The position numbers were made by a program, and so were the translations under genes. A stretch of 64,000 nt of DNA from Symsagittifera roscoffensis (lineage: Eukaryota; Xenacoelomorpha; Acoela; Convolutidae). The stretch is taken from contig NC_087063.1 of NCBI RefSeq assembly GCF_963678635.1, positions 13,271,006-13,335,005 on the forward strand, in the 5' to 3' direction. A model generated the notes under the pieces. The model ran no database searches. It was not told the DNA's origin and worked only from the letters and a program-made list of their open reading frames with translations. Positions within the stretch are counted from its first letter, which is position 1; each line of letters opens with the position of its first letter. This document shows, one piece after another, positions 9,101-17,258 of the stretch.

Positions 9101-11344
9101 TTTCCTTAATTGTGGTGTTAAGGTCATCATTAAGATTTCTGTCATCTTTGTGTTTTTATAGTCATGTGTATTTAGTGAATATGCTTTTCGAACTAGTGTT
9201 TCGATTCGTACTGCTATTTGCTTGATGGTTTCGTTTGGTAATCTGCGAATTTCATTACATAAAACTCTTTGTTGTTGTTTGTTTCTTTCGGAGTCAAACA
9301 TTTTTGAAAATTCTTGTGTAAATCTTTTCCAGTTTGATTTTATTTCTAGAGTTAGTACTGAAAACCATTTTTGGGCTGCGCCATCTAAGGTTGTTTGTAT
9401 CAACGCTGTGCGTCGATGTATCCAGTTTTGATGTAGTGGCGTATTAATTGGTTCAGGTCCTATATTTAAAATCAGGTTTGCTGTTACTGCATTTAAATAA
9501 TCTTCTACAGAGTATTCAGGGTCTGTTCCTGTGAAAACCATTAAAGGTTTGTTTGATGTTATTGATGATCCACCCATTAGGTATGGATTCATTGTCATTT
9601 GTAATGATTCTGCTGCATTTGGCATTTGAGAAAAATTTGAAAGTTGGTTTCTTGTTATTTCATGTTGTTGAAGATAATATGGGAGTGGTATTTCATTTTG
9701 CATTTGTGATGGTTGATACGAGTGTGCAGTCATTGGATTTTGTTGTTGAATTGGTTGAAAAGATTGTGTATTAATTGGATTTTGTTGTTGAATTGGTTGT
9801 TGATGTTGTGCATCTATCGGTTGTGGAGAAAAATTCCTATGATTTGTACGTGTTTTCTGTATTCCTTGTCTACGATATTCTTGAGTATTTGGTGCAAATA
9901 TATCTGGTTGTAAGAAATCGTCATCTGAGGATAAATAATCCATTTGATAAGATGTTTGTTTTTTATTTTTATTCTGTTGAAAAAATGGGTAATTTTCACT
10001 GCGATCCTGTGGAGGATTTGGTTGAAAATTTTTGGAATTATATTGGGCCGTTGGGTTATCCCAGTTTCGAGGTTTTGTATATTGATTAAAATTCCTTTGT
10101 GGTTGATAATTTGTTTTTGATGGATGTGTATAATTATAATTATGGTCTGCAAAGTTGTTTTTAGTGAATGTTTTGCGTGTTTTTGATGGTATTGTCATGG
10201 GTCTGTATGTTTGGTAATCCATATGGGAATATTTTGGAGCAACCGAAGGTTTAACGGTTGATTGTAAGGTTACCTGTGTTTGTGAAGGATTTGTATTTCT
10301 TGGTGTTGTTAAATTTGGGCGTATTGGTGAAATACTTTGTTGTGTAGTTGTTGTGTGTACAATTTCTTCATTTATGAAGTGTGATGGTGTCTGGATATCT
10401 TGTTGAGTAAGATTCCTAGTTCCATTGAGGTTTTCGTTGTGTATGACTGTAGAGTTTAAACTATTATTTTGTGTATCGGGTAAAAATGTATTATAGTTTA
10501 ATGGTGTTGCATCAATTGTTAATGGTATTACTCTTACATAATCTCTTATGTAAGATATTGTACCTATTGCTTGACTTGAGATTGATTGTGGAAAGCTTAT
10601 AAATGCGGGATGAGACCATTCGGGGTCCCAAACATAATCTGATTGTTCTGTGATAGCGGTATCATCGTTCGAATTTTGGGGTCTAAAATTTTTTCTTGCT
10701 TGTGCAATTAAATCAATATTGTGTGTGAAATAATCTATTATGAACCATGCTAAAATTTTTTGTAGATCGTGTTTGGTATGTTGTGAAACGTCATCTTTCG
10801 TGAAATTTTCTTTAATGATGTTTAAATAACTAGAGAGTAGTGTAATTTCATGTCGTACTTTCAAATGTTTAGATGTTTCTGTCGGTGAGACATTTGTTAG
10901 TGGGATTTCGTTTTCTAATATCGAAATATAACTATATATTATTGCGAAAACTTCATTGGTGAATATGGAGTTTGCTCTTTGTGAGTTATGATATTGGATG
11001 CTTTTTATATATTCTGAAAAAACTTTTGAAAATTCTAAATCAAGATCGTCTGTTTGAATAGTATATGTTCTATTATTATGGTTTGGGGAAGTGAATTCTA
11101 TGGAGTAGATTCCATACTGTTGTGTTATGTTGCATATATCTTTTAGATAGTGATCTATGATTTGTCTTTTGATTTTTACATCGGGGAACTCTGTTTTACA
11201 TGGACTGATTCCGGGTTCAAATAAATTTACGAGTAAATTTTGACAAAATATGTGTTGTCCTCTATCAGTATCTGCATCTACTATAAAAGGAAAGATTTCA
11301 TCGTCATCTGGAGTTTCGTCACCTGGGGTGTGTGTTGAACTCAT
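3122..11344 (-). CDS. gag-pol: Gag-Pol polyprotein of element A (2740 aa)
   Basis: One unbroken frame with an ATG start encodes the structural and enzymatic proteins for reverse transcription and integration. Visible order: a Gag capsid-like region (about residues 600-780, with NWKRFTQEFSKMF), one CCHC zinc knuckle near residue 841 (CNYCRRYGHSISEC), then an Asn/Arg/Tyr/Ser-rich basic segment (about 880-1090) that probably binds RNA. The aspartic protease follows near 1223 (FLIDSGAESN), RT near 1550-1800 with YLDDV at about 1735, and RNase H near 1880 (MCDASNFGIGAALLQ). The integrase has an H2C2 finger near 2255-2290 and a D-D-E core (SFDTKG, TDNGTEF, NGLVEGMN) near 2317, 2380 and 2415. A GPY/F-like segment (RKGPYQII) lies near the C-terminus. 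Gag and Pol are fused without a frameshift or stop. All catalytic motifs look intact. The 155-aa ORF upstream overlaps its start by 26 nt. Confidence 0.93.
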   Translation of the reverse strand: MSSTHTPGDETPDDDEIFPFIVDADTDRGQHIFCQNLLVNLFEPGISPCKTEFPDVKIKRQIIDHYLKDICNITQQYGIYSIEFTSPNHNNRTYTIQTDDLDLEFSKVFSEYIKSIQYHNSQRANSIFTNEVFAIIYSYISILENEIPLTNVSPTETSKHLKVRHEITLLSSYLNIIKENFTKDDVSQHTKHDLQKILAWFIIDYFTHNIDLIAQARKNFRPQNSNDDTAITEQSDYVWDPEWSHPAFISFPQSISSQAIGTISYIRDYVRVIPLTIDATPLNYNTFLPDTQNNSLNSTVIHNENLNGTRNLTQQDIQTPSHFINEEIVHTTTTQQSISPIRPNLTTPRNTNPSQTQVTLQSTVKPSVAPKYSHMDYQTYRPMTIPSKTRKTFTKNNFADHNYNYTHPSKTNYQPQRNFNQYTKPRNWDNPTAQYNSKNFQPNPPQDRSENYPFFQQNKNKKQTSYQMDYLSSDDDFLQPDIFAPNTQEYRRQGIQKTRTNHRNFSPQPIDAQHQQPIQQQNPINTQSFQPIQQQNPMTAHSYQPSQMQNEIPLPYYLQQHEITRNQLSNFSQMPNAAESLQMTMNPYLMGGSSITSNKPLMVFTGTDPEYSVEDYLNAVTANLILNIGPEPINTPLHQNWIHRRTALIQTTLDGAAQKWFSVLTLEIKSNWKRFTQEFSKMFDSERNKQQQRVLCNEIRRLPNETIKQIAVRIETLVRKAYSLNTHDYKNTKMTEILMMTLTPQLRKIAIKKRASHPSSIREPDLDFRKLVDKLEQAEITMKLEETENLKLQYVNRIETTPTNINNIQKSETDLVEKITEILNIYEKNPNFKGKPSFKKWCNYCRRYGHSISECRQKQQDSQNKPQKYKEPNKSFYQYMKKDQNLPNKNVYSNNSSGKPLPNNTSYTRNQSPYNSSYRGRSPERRNTQNSSQNHYNRPNSRNNYSRSNSNTQRFVSRSNSQSRNNYYPNNQSRNSSYNRNRNYSYNRNRSYSNNRNQNYPNNRSRNNSYNRSNYNRPNNNYQNRSRNNSQNRHPSYNNRYRNYSQSPHRNNNHYNNSNNRHRSSTPKHQRQINQVQANPETTSDPPGIDDTVTDTLQLNQINCTSSDSESDTENTLAINMIKVENDYESVIYEQPFPSQIYENQSEFLQNYYTTPINSTSTTQETNEINTTDQTNKNTKTKCLNTNHIYQNIQKEQPKEKIWTIPFLLESPRNKEFQPPDLEIDFLIDSGAESNIINIPTWNEIKTLHPKLTPLDTSSKLATAQGSTLINYGKIQLFLLPTRTMEQSKILNKPFKQIFHITDIKYNIIGIPFISKYIPTINILNSKILIKDKYTKTKETSLTFFQRLNKQPPFFSKFYPIYNQQRKHLKPLSGNIYNFSIKQVHQYDKEQNKQKFYMSDFEFKPIHKFFKITISSIKYLKNSNSDIISLHVYNNTPYQVTLPLGLLGYCETNATISPIHEKAYRVNNILQLLDICQSTILNEELSINNIISNENRNTDYFTKTPYFKPTFNISNYTEDQQKFLTMFNFQHSQITQDEFEKLAKQLIKYSSVYATSKFDVGKISSSLHLPLKPDAVFKKQRASKVPIHLHDKVNRLLDILEQYNIISPVNKEEQPKGNTFINPVIILAKGESLKIVLDARYLNSLIDESKCNWPIEPIQVILTKINGKYFTTADMNSAYNQMPLDEQSRRLTQFVIGNQQYEFNRLFYGISIGPAAFSAFMSKIFRPLILKKNAITYLDDVFMQSQTKDEMFKVLEKYHQILQNENLKAAPDKSHFFLTRVKFLGHNIERKTITPLKSRIDAIQKLQPPTNKKKIQEFLGMLNFLSKYVYKMQLYLRPFYNILRQQNNFEWNTEHQTRFEEIKKLLTEQISNTIPDSNQPFYAMCDASNFGIGAALLQSHNGTNKMNLISANSRLFTQAELRLSTLMRECTAIIYTLTEYEFLILGSKHPTVLFTDHKPIIFLFTQKSNPNHRVYRFQLILMKFPNLHIVWTAGKNLALPDTLSRNTPPELLTRKTTVEIPKNIKFYLAENETSPRLECKYAVKTDIEQSQINNLQHFPLYLDCQNNHYEVDLLGTSTFKPIPYSQWIKNNTQQKRTKQHPPKKDHFPLIEKEDLTDKINLSGPQTNDSKYTINQVFDLHDPLDTIPLSKLEIENIFLPPTETITISTLKQYQNLDPVIRQLKSWHKYKTKPIKADSTILGNKTLLRYFRKFNNTTINENTDLLEYNLNESTVPCLPISMILIAFNISHTQNIKGHSGSEKTYSNFIQNFYFPNAPIWIKVLCNDCIVCQLNKPYPNQKQIAQKQDFKGQSLYFNHRISFDTKGPISPSSEGNSYIMVIADAFTHYVALNPVPHCNAYYAYTTLYEHWIAKFGLPEILVTDNGTEFINNEIITLCHLYNIKHKPRTSHAPWTNGLVEGMNRSLQEYLRCIINGNDTKYTEWSADVKLFPLAYNSQITTTLGISPYEMVFNQKPRKPIMFTANSHKNAQGYCQPNKDSICYNLPLHTHDEDHFHHPQILKLASGTHTEWILNRDKKHNEIYQKITKKLLQRQNINEQINSRFTPASDLKIGTFVLIPNFNTQKGISKKLQPLRKGPYQIIAKPTDVTYKITDSNKKEIVQHRNNLLPYYPKEYALRELTQLYSFTGLKIIQNEPHLKNTEQNDNPTENQNTKPTATKNNTQNHKEYPKQRKNRKMTEQIIPQEEIDKSEHRKTSRLRNQPRKNYKMFIPQSKILKKVEFKK

Positions 11345-11786
11345 TTTTCCGTTCGATGACTGTTAATATGTAATTATTGATGTGTCGAATTGGTTGATTC
11401 CAATTGTATAAATGTACTGGTTTGTGTTTATACTGCTTTTTTATTCTTCTTTTTCCTCTTTGTGATGAATTTGAAGTTGTTTCTGAGTCAGAAAAATATA
11501 ATTGATCGTGTTGTGGGTAATTTTTATCTATTGATTCTTTTAATTTGTAAAGTTCGTCTAAACTGTTGGTTTCTGATTCTGAAAATGCGTTTCGATTTTT
11601 TGAAAATCTTTTTCGTGTTATTTGTCTTTGTTTAGTTATTATTTTCCTCTTTAGTGTTTGTCGTTTTGTGCGAATGTATCCAACTGTTTGTGTATGAGGT
11701 GTGATTACAAGGTCGTATTTTTTGTTATCTATTTCACAATTGTGTAAAATGATTGTTTGTTTATTTCCTAGGTTTTTAAATGACAT
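11319..11786 (-). CDS. 155-aa ORF upstream of and overlapping gag in element A
   Basis: It starts with ATG at 11786-11784 and ends inside the first codons of gag (26-nt overlap, different frame). The sequence is strongly basic in residues 38-65 (KRQTLKRKIITKQRQITRKR) and acidic/serine-rich later (SDSETTSNSSQ). No hydrophobic segment or known domain is seen. It could be an accessory protein with nuclear or RNA-binding character, or an N-terminal Gag piece joined by frameshifting. Its position directly before gag and similar codon composition support real coding; function unknown. Confidence 0.5.
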   Translation of the reverse strand: MSFKNLGNKQTIILHNCEIDNKKYDLVITPHTQTVGYIRTKRQTLKRKIITKQRQITRKRFSKNRNAFSESETNSLDELYKLKESIDKNYPQHDQLYFSDSETTSNSSQRGKRRIKKQYKHKPVHLYNWNQPIRHINNYILTVIERKNEFNTHPR

Positions 11787-12718
11787 AAGGTTTAGAATGA
11801 CGGATGCAAAAAGTTGTTAAATGATTTCTATTTTCTTAAACTGTTAGTTCTTACGATTTTTTGGTTAGCTTAACCTGGGTCTATTTGTTCAGGGTTGGAG
11901 AGAAAAGTATATCGATTCCGAAGAATGATTTTTACTTTCTCGTGGCTAGTATAAGCTAAGGTGTTAACTTACTTAATCTTACTTAGGGGTAGTGATTGTG
12001 TTCAAGGGTTGGAGAATAGTAAATCGATCCACAAGGTTCAGGTATAATTAGAACGCGAGTAGTTCGTTAGATACTATTTTAAACTTACTAAGTCTAAGAT
12101 TTATCCTGGGTCTGGTAAGAGGGGGGGTCAAGTGAAGGATGAATAACCGAAGTTCTTCACTGTTTATCCTAATTTGAATGATTAGTTTTGTTTAAAAATT
12201 TCTATTAGTCTTGGGTCTTTAGAAAGGGTTGGGTAGTGAATCGACGTTTGAGGTCGTTAGACACTAATTAAGTGGGTGGGGGAGAACAAAATTGTTCTGT
12301 TTGATCCAAGGATAAGCCTTGATGATCAAATTTGAGATTTTAATTAAGTAGAAAATGATTTAAGATCCAAGGATAAGCCTTGATGATCTGGTTTGAAAAT
12401 TAAGTGAATTTAAGTTTTAATAAAGTTTTAAATGTGTGTAAAGGAAAGATTTAGTGTTTTGATGATGTTAGTGGGTTTATGATTGCTGTTATGTTTTAGA
12501 TGATGAAGCTGGAACAACAGGATGATTTATGATTACTAACCATTTATTGTCATGCTACTAATTTTTATTTTTGTTTTCCAATAAATATTTTTCAAACATG
12601 TTTTGTATAATACTGCAGAGTTTTAGGGAAACGATCTTAGATCTTTTTATCAATCGTTATTGTATAATATTAATTTTGTTTAGCGCCTGAAATGATTTTG
12701 AAGATTAACTTCAAGGTT
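11787..12718 (-). other. Untranslated leader of element A
   Basis: No long ORF. The segment has several internal echoes: three blocks containing gggttggag or gggttggg followed by a cgat-containing stretch (near 11893, 12008 and 12229) and two copies of a hairpin-like repeat described separately. Such leaders normally hold packaging and dimerisation signals; I cannot assign one. Confidence 0.4.
12303..12388. repeat. Two copies of a 25-bp hairpin-forming repeat in the element A leader
   Basis: An identical 25-bp sequence occupies 12303-12327 and 12364-12388, 61 bp apart. Within each, CAAGG and CCTTG can pair around ATAAG, with GATC at both ends, so the RNA could form two equal stem-loops. Confidence 0.6.
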
Positions 12719-12952
12719 TTATGTTTGCAAATGGAAATCTAAATTCATTGCAAGTAGTATTCGAAATATAAAAGTTTGTTCTGGCTTTTGCCGAACTATC
12801 ATATAACTATACGGCAAGTTTCTACTTTGTCGTATGTCGTCTTTGGTTCGAGGTCTTCTTCCAATTCCGGGTAGTTCTATTATGGTTCGGAATATTGGCT
12901 CTGATCTATTGAGTCGGAGAGACATTTCAATTAAATTATTGTCGTATAACAT
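12719..12952 (-). CDS. Hypothetical 77-aa ORF near the 5' end of element A
   Basis: ATG-started frame with mixed polar/hydrophobic composition (IIELPGIGRRPRTKDD). It lies just downstream of the LTR-like repeat, in the element's transcribed direction. No domain recognised. It may be a chance frame. Confidence 0.2.
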   Translation of the reverse strand: MLYDNNLIEMSLRLNRSEPIFRTIIELPGIGRRPRTKDDIRQSRNLPYSYMIVRQKPEQTFIFRILLAMNLDFHLQT

Positions 12953-13338
12953 TTTGTAAATGTTTTTGTCTAATTTCTAATCTAATTTTGGTTAATTCTA
13001 ATCTAGTAAGGTCTTGTTCGAGACTTATGGTCGCACCAGATGAGTTATGACCGAAGTGTAACTCATAGAGTAATTTCGGATAGGGTACACCGTCTGCTCG
13101 TCACGCTATCTTATTTTCGGCCGGATAGATTCGTGCAACTTCTTAGTCTAATACCGATCCTAATCTTACTCTTATACTATCTAGTCTCAGGTTGTTTAAC
13201 TAGTCTCTGCTAGGCTCAATAGATCTAGGGTATACTGGTTTATTGCGGCTGCTGAAGTGCTCGGGAGAGTCCAACTAATTTCTAAGTTAAATTCAAATCT
13301 CTCTGGTGCTGAAATTACAAGTAACTTCAGCACTTACA
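12953..13338 (-). repeat. Putative 5' LTR end of element A
   Basis: On the minus strand this begins TGTAAGTGCTGAAG, i.e. with the TG expected for an LTR. About 270 bp (13338-13070) are clearly related to 20994-21215 in the opposite orientation, including the shared stretches gatagcgtg and gaagttgcac. This shows that the unit exists as a dispersed repeat. The inner boundary is not determined because the partner LTR is outside the window. Confidence 0.55.
13306..13333. repeat. Terminal hairpin of element A's LTR-like end
   Basis: The arms GTGCTGAA and TTCAGCAC are perfectly complementary. The inner bases TTAC/GTAA extend the stem to about 12-13 bp around a 2-nt loop. The related copy at 20994-21017 keeps a hairpin with a different stem sequence. 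Confidence 0.7.
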
Positions 13339-14160
13339 AATAAGTGGGTTGTTAGTTAGATGGATCATGATTGGTTAATATTAAATACTTTACATTGGTA
13401 AAACATTTAATTTATCCAATCATAAAATATAGTTTAGATCAGGTTCCACATCAATGGTACGCAGAAATACTCTATGGACTAAAAGAGTTTTGTGTCTTTT
13501 CTGCTATGCGGCCAAAAATTATAAAGACATTAAATGAGCTAGTTTTAAGTGTCAATCAATTTTGCGAAGGCTTTGATTTTTTTTTTCTGTTTTTTTTTTC
13601 AGGAAGAAGTCATAAAAGTAGTTCACGCTCAATTTTTATTTATTGCGGTGTGACTTTCGATTTCCTTCTACAGCATTTTCAAATGAAATGAAAAGTCCGC
13701 TCTCCAATAACAAATGTCGAAGTAGCCCGAAAAAATATGCGATTGACAAAAAATTGGTGAAATTTTATGATTTGTTAGCGGAAAGGAAATTACCTTTTGA
13801 TATATTTGTGTCAGAATGGTCTAGATTTGTCAAAAAGTGTCAAGCATAAAATATTCTAGAAATTCAATATTTATATTTTCGAAACTTGCAAATTGAAGTT
13901 TTACATTCCTAGTCATTACAGCCTAGTCATTTTTTTTTCGGTCTGCGTGAGTTCATTGACACTTTTCCAACTGTCTGTTGGCTATAATCTTTACACAAGA
14001 GCTTGTCAGCATTGTATTATATTACGAGCTGACTTCATTCCAATCCAGCTCGCATAGAATAGTGCTCAGTTTGGTGGCATTTCTGGTGCATAGCATTTGC
14101 AGTTTAATAGCGTGTGTTTCGCCGCTTTATATCTGGCTAGTGTTTTGATAAATTCAAGCT
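13339..14160 (+). other. AT-rich sequence with a possible host terminal exon (13673-13849)
   Basis: A pyrimidine tract ending in CAG precedes 13602, and a second (ttccttctacag) precedes 13673. From 13673 the frame reads about 58 codons to a TAA at 13847-13849, including KLVKFYDLLAERKLPFDIF and SEWSRFVKKC, which looks protein-like. I do not recognise it and see no convincing upstream exon. The rest (13850-14160) holds nothing I can identify. Confidence 0.25.
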
Positions 14161-14163
14161 TAC

Positions 14164-14230
14164 ATGGCTTAGAGCCGAGGTTATGAGGTTCATAATCTCC
14201 CCGTTGGGGTTTCAATTCCGGCACGTGGGT
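14164..14230 (+). repeat. tRNA-like SINE body, Met-like
   Basis: The segment has an A-box-like TGGCTTAGAGCCGAGG, an anticodon-loop-like ggttcataatct (CAT), and a B-box-like GGTTTCAATTCC. The acceptor stem is not preserved, so this is a tRNA-derived SINE or tRNA pseudogene rather than a functional tRNA. Confidence 0.4.
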
Positions 14231-14254
14231 TTAGTTTCATTTTTTTAATAGTGC

Positions 14255-15075
14255 GGCTCTGTCAGCTTGCCTCCAAATATGACTGCTCAAATTCATGAAC
14301 TTTTCGAGATATGACGTTGACGTTCAAAGCTAATTTTTCAAAGCTGAATTCAATTTTTTTCTTCAAATTATGACATTCCCTACCCTGTAGTCGGGGACTG
14401 CCAAGTACTCTCAGGGGGTTGCGAATCTTGTCTCAGAGTATGACTGCTCAAATCTTTGTTTATTTCCAGGTATGACGTTTTTTTTTAAATTTTTTTTGAA
14501 AGTTTCTAACCCTCTAGTTGGGGGCTGTCAGAGTACTCTCATGGGTCGCGAATCTTTCCTCCAATATGACTCACTGGTCAAGATATGTTGTTTTTTGTGA
14601 TTTTTAAAAAAGTTTTACAGAAAACTCAAGTTTAAAGTTTTTAAAATAATTTGAAATTCCTAACCCTGTAGTTAAGTACTGAAAGGGTCCTCTTACGAGT
14701 TCCAAGTTGCATATTTTTCGACCAATTGGTACTGCTTAAGTGCTCGTAGTTTCTGAGATGTGTCATTTTTTATGTTTTTTTTATTGTTCAAAAAACTTAG
14801 ATATAAAAAAAATTATAAAAGATTCAGTCAGGTTAATCTCAGGAGTTGCGAATTTTGCCTCCAATTATGACTGCTCAAATCTTTCTAGTTTTCGAGATAT
14901 GACGTTTTTTGTGATTTTTTCAAAAATTTCTGAAAACTTAAATTTACTTTTTTTCTTCAAATTTTCAATTTCCTAACCCTGAAATTGGGAGCTGTCAGAA
15001 TACTGTTAGGAATTGCGAATCTTGCCTCCGAATATGATTGCACAAAATTGTTATGTTTTTTAAAACTTGAATAAA
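14255..15075. repeat. Degenerate tandem satellite, cluster 1
   Basis: About six diverged units of roughly 120-160 bp. Landmarks recur in order: ctgtcagagtactctcagg, then gcgaatcttgcctccaa, then tatgactgctcaaat, then gagatatgacgttttttgtg, then a T-rich run and a cctaaccctg. The same family recurs at 24640-25760. No coding potential. Confidence 0.65.
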
Positions 15076-15381
15076 AAACTTTAGAGAAATTACTAGCCCT
15101 GTTTTTTTTAAGTTGTTGAAAGGTCGAAGCAATGAGGTGCGTTTCGCGCTATTATTGTTTTAAACATTTGGCATATTTTTAACCAACGAACCACATGATC
15201 AATTGAGGATAGAATCTTACATGAAAAAATATTTTGTAAAGCTGTTCCGCTCGAGCCCCTGCGGGGACGCGAAACAGCCCGATATATAAGTACCATTTCA
15301 ATCATTCGAAAGACATTGGAGACCATATTAATTTAACAACTTCAAATCGATCAAAGTAAAATAGAGTAAAAAGAGTTTGAA
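15076..15381. other. Unassigned AT-rich sequence
   Basis: Nothing coding is supported. A CpG-rich imperfect inverted repeat (gctgttccgc ... gcgaaacagc) sits at about 15239-15277. Confidence 0.3.
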
Positions 15382-15447
15382 CTGTCGTAGCTGGGACTCG
15401 AAATGACCTCTCTGGTATAATGGGCAAATGCTTTACCATTTCACTAT
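15382..15447 (-). repeat. tRNA-like SINE body or tRNA pseudogene
   Basis: On the minus strand TAGTGAAATGGTAAAGCAT resembles a tRNA D-arm/A box and TTCGAGTCCC a T-arm/B box at the correct spacing. The acceptor stem does not pair well, so it is not called a functional tRNA. Confidence 0.35.
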
Positions 15448-15896
15448 TGGTTAATAGAATAGCCACAATTGATAACACCGAAGACAAGAGGAGAGATATA
15501 TTATGAAAGGATATAAACTCATTTAGTTATCGGAGAGGGCAAAAGATGCAACAAATTCAATTTCCTAAGTTTAGAATGAGCAAACTCTTAAATTATTTAT
15601 ATTCGAAACAACTGATCAAATAAGTTATACCGCTGAAAACCGCAAGATGTTTATCTTTTTTAATTTAGGAGATATGAATGTTTAATTTCGAATCAACTTG
15701 AACATGTGCTTGGTTGTATAAAAAATTTTTAAATCACGAATGGAGATTCAAACATGTCTACTCGGTTTTGGAGTGCGCGACAGATACAGTGGATCAGTGA
15801 CCTTTCTGGAAAGAAAAAATACAAAAGTTTGAATTATTTCAAATCTACTCATTATGCAAAGAGAAAACAAAAAGTGAAAAAAAATTGACTTTTTTT

Positions 15897-15960
15897 GGGA
15901 TTTGAACCCGGGCGTGTGGGACCAAAACATAAACGCTCGGCTATGGTGGAGGTTAAAACC
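15897..15960 (-). repeat. tRNA-like SINE body
   Basis: On the minus strand TAGCCGAGCG resembles the D-arm of class II tRNAs and GGGTTCAAATCCC is a perfect T-arm-like B box. Spacing fits a tRNA-derived SINE head. Confidence 0.45.
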
Positions 15961-17258
15961 AAAACAACAAAAATTAAACGATTCTCCCTTCAATTCCCTG
16001 TTTTTCCCGGAAAAGAGTGGATTATAATTCCACTGACCACTTTTAATTTTGTCTTTTCCCTAGCTTGGGACCACAGTTACCATGGAAAAAACTGCATCCA
16101 AAAATTTTGGTCAGTTTAAAAATTAGCTCTACCACGCAGAGTTGGTGATGAAGACCTTTCTAGCTTGTTGCTCGAAGAAAATTATGTGCTCGCGCTCGCT
16201 TCGCGAGCGGCTCGCCTTGCCTTGGTGGCGCAAAAACGCAGACCACCAAGTGTCTGTCCCTATAAAGTGCAGAGCGTCCCTTCTTGTTAAGTGAAGAATT
16301 AGGTGAAACTGAAAATGGGATACTAAAAATGTGTTTTTGAAGCCATTTTACTTAAATCCTATAGCATAAACTTAGCATAGCATAGATGTCAGGAGAACTA
16401 AATCAGGAGAAGTTTTGCAGCTGTCTGTTGGCTAAGTTGGTACTTTACTAACTTTTATGCAATGTAAGTTGCAGGGGAGGGTAGAGAGAGATTATATTAC
16501 TCATTTGATCCCAAATTTTGGACGATCTTCTTTTATTATTTTAGTATTTCGTCGTCCTAGACGGCGACACATGAAGAATCTCCGTCAGCTCTACCTTTTT
16601 TCGCTCTCACTGTCATCACAGAATTCAATCGCAACTGAAAATGAGCAGCCACAAAATGGCAGAGTATTTGCCATGAATTTCCACAAAGACCAAAGTGCTT
16701 CAAACGATTCGTGGTCTTGCATATTTGGAGGTCGACAGCTGAATTGTTTTTCAACCAGAAATGATTTGCAATTTAAGTCAGAATTGAATCTGAAAAAAGA
16801 AATCAGCAAAGAAATAACCGGGTTCTTAGAAATAGAATCAGATCATGGCATCGGGGATGACTGTTTGTCCAGTGATGAAGATATCAACTTCATCTCACAA
16901 TCACGAACAATTAAGTCTAGAACTCAGATTTTGAGAAAAAGAAACAGTTATTTATATTGGTCCGATTGGTGTAATTTACTTTGAAATAGCTCGTGCTACT
17001 TTTTGTATAGCAAATTGTGAGTTTTAATTTTTAGTAGAAGTATTTATCTATACAACTTTTAATAATTTAAAGGTGGTTGTTGCGCCTGTTTTGAAGAAAC
17101 GAATGAAACCCAGATATAACAAATAATCATAACCATCAGTCTCGTAGAAGCTGCGTGAATTTCCATATAAATACCCCTGAGTTAAGTCTTAAATGTTACG
17201 CTATGTTAGCGATTTATTTTTGACAACGGTAATTTAAAGCGTCAAAAAAGCGACGTTC
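15961..17258. other. Mostly unassigned sequence with a GC-rich palindrome and one hypothetical frame
   Basis: A GC-rich hairpin (CGCTCGC TTC GCGAGCG) at 16193-16209 stands out in AT-rich DNA. A 175-codon ATG frame at 16457-16984 (plus) has an acidic C-terminal half (SDHGIGDDCLSSDEDIN). I see no recognisable domain and no splice support, so I do not call it a gene. Confidence 0.2.

Larger units (their letters stand above)
1..13338 (-). mobile_element. Element A: env-bearing Ty3/Gypsy-type LTR retroelement, 3' end outside window
   Basis: Read on the minus strand the order is: LTR-like end (13338 down to about 12953), leader, 155-aa ORF, Gag-Pol (11344-3122), two small hydrophobic ORFs, an ATG-less Pro/Ser/Thr/Gln-rich ORF, and an env-like ORF that leaves the window at base 1. 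The PR-RT-RNase H-integrase order in Pol is that of Metaviridae (Ty3/Gypsy) and retroviruses. The 3' LTR must lie to the left of the window, so LTR divergence cannot be measured. I could not identify a convincing primer binding site. The large ORFs are uninterrupted, which suggests a fairly young copy. Confidence 0.8.

Noticed and set aside
13673-13849. Firm call of a host terminal exon
   Set aside because: The acceptor-like tract and protein-like frame are suggestive, but I do not recognise the protein and cannot find the upstream exons.
14164-15960. Functional tRNA genes
   Set aside because: A- and B-box-like sequences are present at three sites but acceptor stems do not pair, so they are reported only as tRNA-like repeats.
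16457-16984. 175-codon plus-strand frame as a host gene
   Set aside because: No domain, no splice sites supporting a gene model, and the surrounding DNA is repeat-rich.
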